A DNA stretch of 7,449 bases from Halobacteria archaeon (GTDB taxonomy: Bacteria; Pseudomonadota; Gammaproteobacteria; UBA9214), in contig JABDRC010000266.1 in the NCBI GenBank assembly GCA_013041945.1, positions 1 through 7,449 on the forward strand. Direction: 5' to 3'. Of this stretch, positions 7,144 to 7,449 are shown piece by piece. A model generated the notes under the pieces. It saw nothing but the letters and a program-made list of their open reading frames with translations. It was not told where the DNA came from and did no database searches. The stretch's first letter is position 1; every line of letters starts with the position of its first letter. Position numbers and translations under genes: made by a program.

Positions 7144-7171
7144 TTGACTCATGTCTGTTGTACACTAGCAT
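7144..7171 (+). promoter_or_regulatory. Possible promoter in the divergent xerD / carrier-protein region
   Basis: TTGACT (7144-7149, 5 of 6 to the -35 consensus) and TAGCAT (7166-7171, 4 of 6 to the -10) are 16 bp apart, pointing at the plus-strand carrier-domain gene. A start at about 7178 would leave a leader of about 12-20 nt. On the minus strand TATGCT (4 of 6) overlaps the same bases and could serve xerD. Both are weak matches judged by eye. Confidence 0.25.
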
Positions 7172-7189
7172 AACCGTACCGACCAGTGC

Positions 7190-7449
7190 ATGCAGATCAT
7201 GAACGCTACCAGCCAGCCGGATACACCTGATATGAATGCACTGCTTGCGGTCATACGCGAGCTGGTCGGCGAGATCCACCCGCACTGGAAAAACCTGCAC
7301 TTTCTGCCGGACACCCAGCTGGAGCGTGAACTGGGCCTGGACAGCATGGCACGCGTGGAACTGCAGGGCCGCATCGAGCAGGCACTGCACATCACACTGC
7401 CGGAAAACGCCGCCGTGCGCGCGGCGACTGCCAATGACCTGATGCACGC
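7190..7449 (+). CDS. Phosphopantetheine carrier-domain protein (5' part), probably the N-terminus of an acyl-activating enzyme
   Basis: The frame opens after the TAG at 7166-7168 and stays open to the window edge. Candidate starts are ATG 7190, ATG 7199 and ATG 7232; none has a clear Shine-Dalgarno, and the outermost is given. Counted from 7199, residues about 13-83 form an acyl-carrier (PP-binding) domain: LLAVIRELVGEIHP as helix 1, LERELGLDSMARVELQ with Ser49 in the DSM motif as the 4'-phosphopantetheine site and start of helix 2, and LPENAAVRAATANDL toward helix 4. The domain should be converted to the holo form by a phosphopantetheinyl transferase and carry an acyl thioester. A freestanding fatty-acid ACP usually has DSL and is very acidic; this one is not. 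Similar N-terminal carrier domains, as I recall, precede AMP-binding (acyl-CoA/acyl-ACP synthetase-like) and acyltransferase modules in proteobacteria, which is my best guess for the missing part. It is divergent from xerD. Confidence 0.75.
   Translation, partial: MQIMNATSQPDTPDMNALLAVIRELVGEIHPHWKNLHFLPDTQLERELGLDSMARVELQGRIEQALHITLPENAAVRAATANDLMH

Noticed and set aside
7187..7194. TGCATGCA palindrome at the start of the carrier-domain gene as an operator
   Set aside because: An 8-bp palindrome is expected by chance in a window of this size and nothing else supports regulator binding.

Overview
The window reads like a chromosomal housekeeping segment of a GC-rich gammaproteobacterium. All long genes share the same GC-rich codon use. 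The xerD-dsbC pair sits in the order known from E. coli, and the DsbC and XerD proteins keep E. coli residue spacing. A helicase-nuclease pair of the AddAB type, where enterics have RecBCD, suggests a lineage away from the Enterobacterales; this placement is inference. I see no rRNA, tRNA, CRISPR array, insertion sequence or phage gene.

Layout, left to right. Positions 1-4466 (+) hold two overlapping genes: the 3' end of an AddB-like protein with a PD-(D/E)XK nuclease domain and four cysteines for an iron-sulfur cluster, then a complete UvrD/AddA-like helicase-nuclease. The two overlap by the four bases ATGA and are very probably translationally coupled. Together they should resect double-strand breaks for homologous recombination. 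A 21-bp AT-rich gap with a perfect TATAAT box follows, then a thioredoxin-TPR protein of the CnoX/YbbN type (4488-5351, +), whose message may be leaderless.

Positions 5367-7115 are on the minus strand and meet the thioredoxin gene tail to tail across 15 bp. In transcription order they are xerD (chromosome dimer resolution) and dsbC (periplasmic disulfide isomerase). E. coli has xerD-dsbC-recJ; here recJ does not follow dsbC. From about 7190 to the window edge a divergent plus-strand gene begins with a phosphopantetheine carrier domain. It is probably the N-terminus of a larger acyl-activating or acyl-transferring protein.

Work done by the genes: DNA break repair (AddAB-like) and chromosome resolution (XerD) form one theme, and thiol/protein quality control in the cytoplasm (thioredoxin-TPR) and periplasm (DsbC) another. 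The window is otherwise ordinary and I found no strong candidate for an undescribed system. The points most worth a second look are the possible leaderless promoter, the unusual residue combination in the CnoX-like protein, the broken xerD-dsbC-recJ synteny, and the identity of the carrier-domain protein cut off at the right edge.
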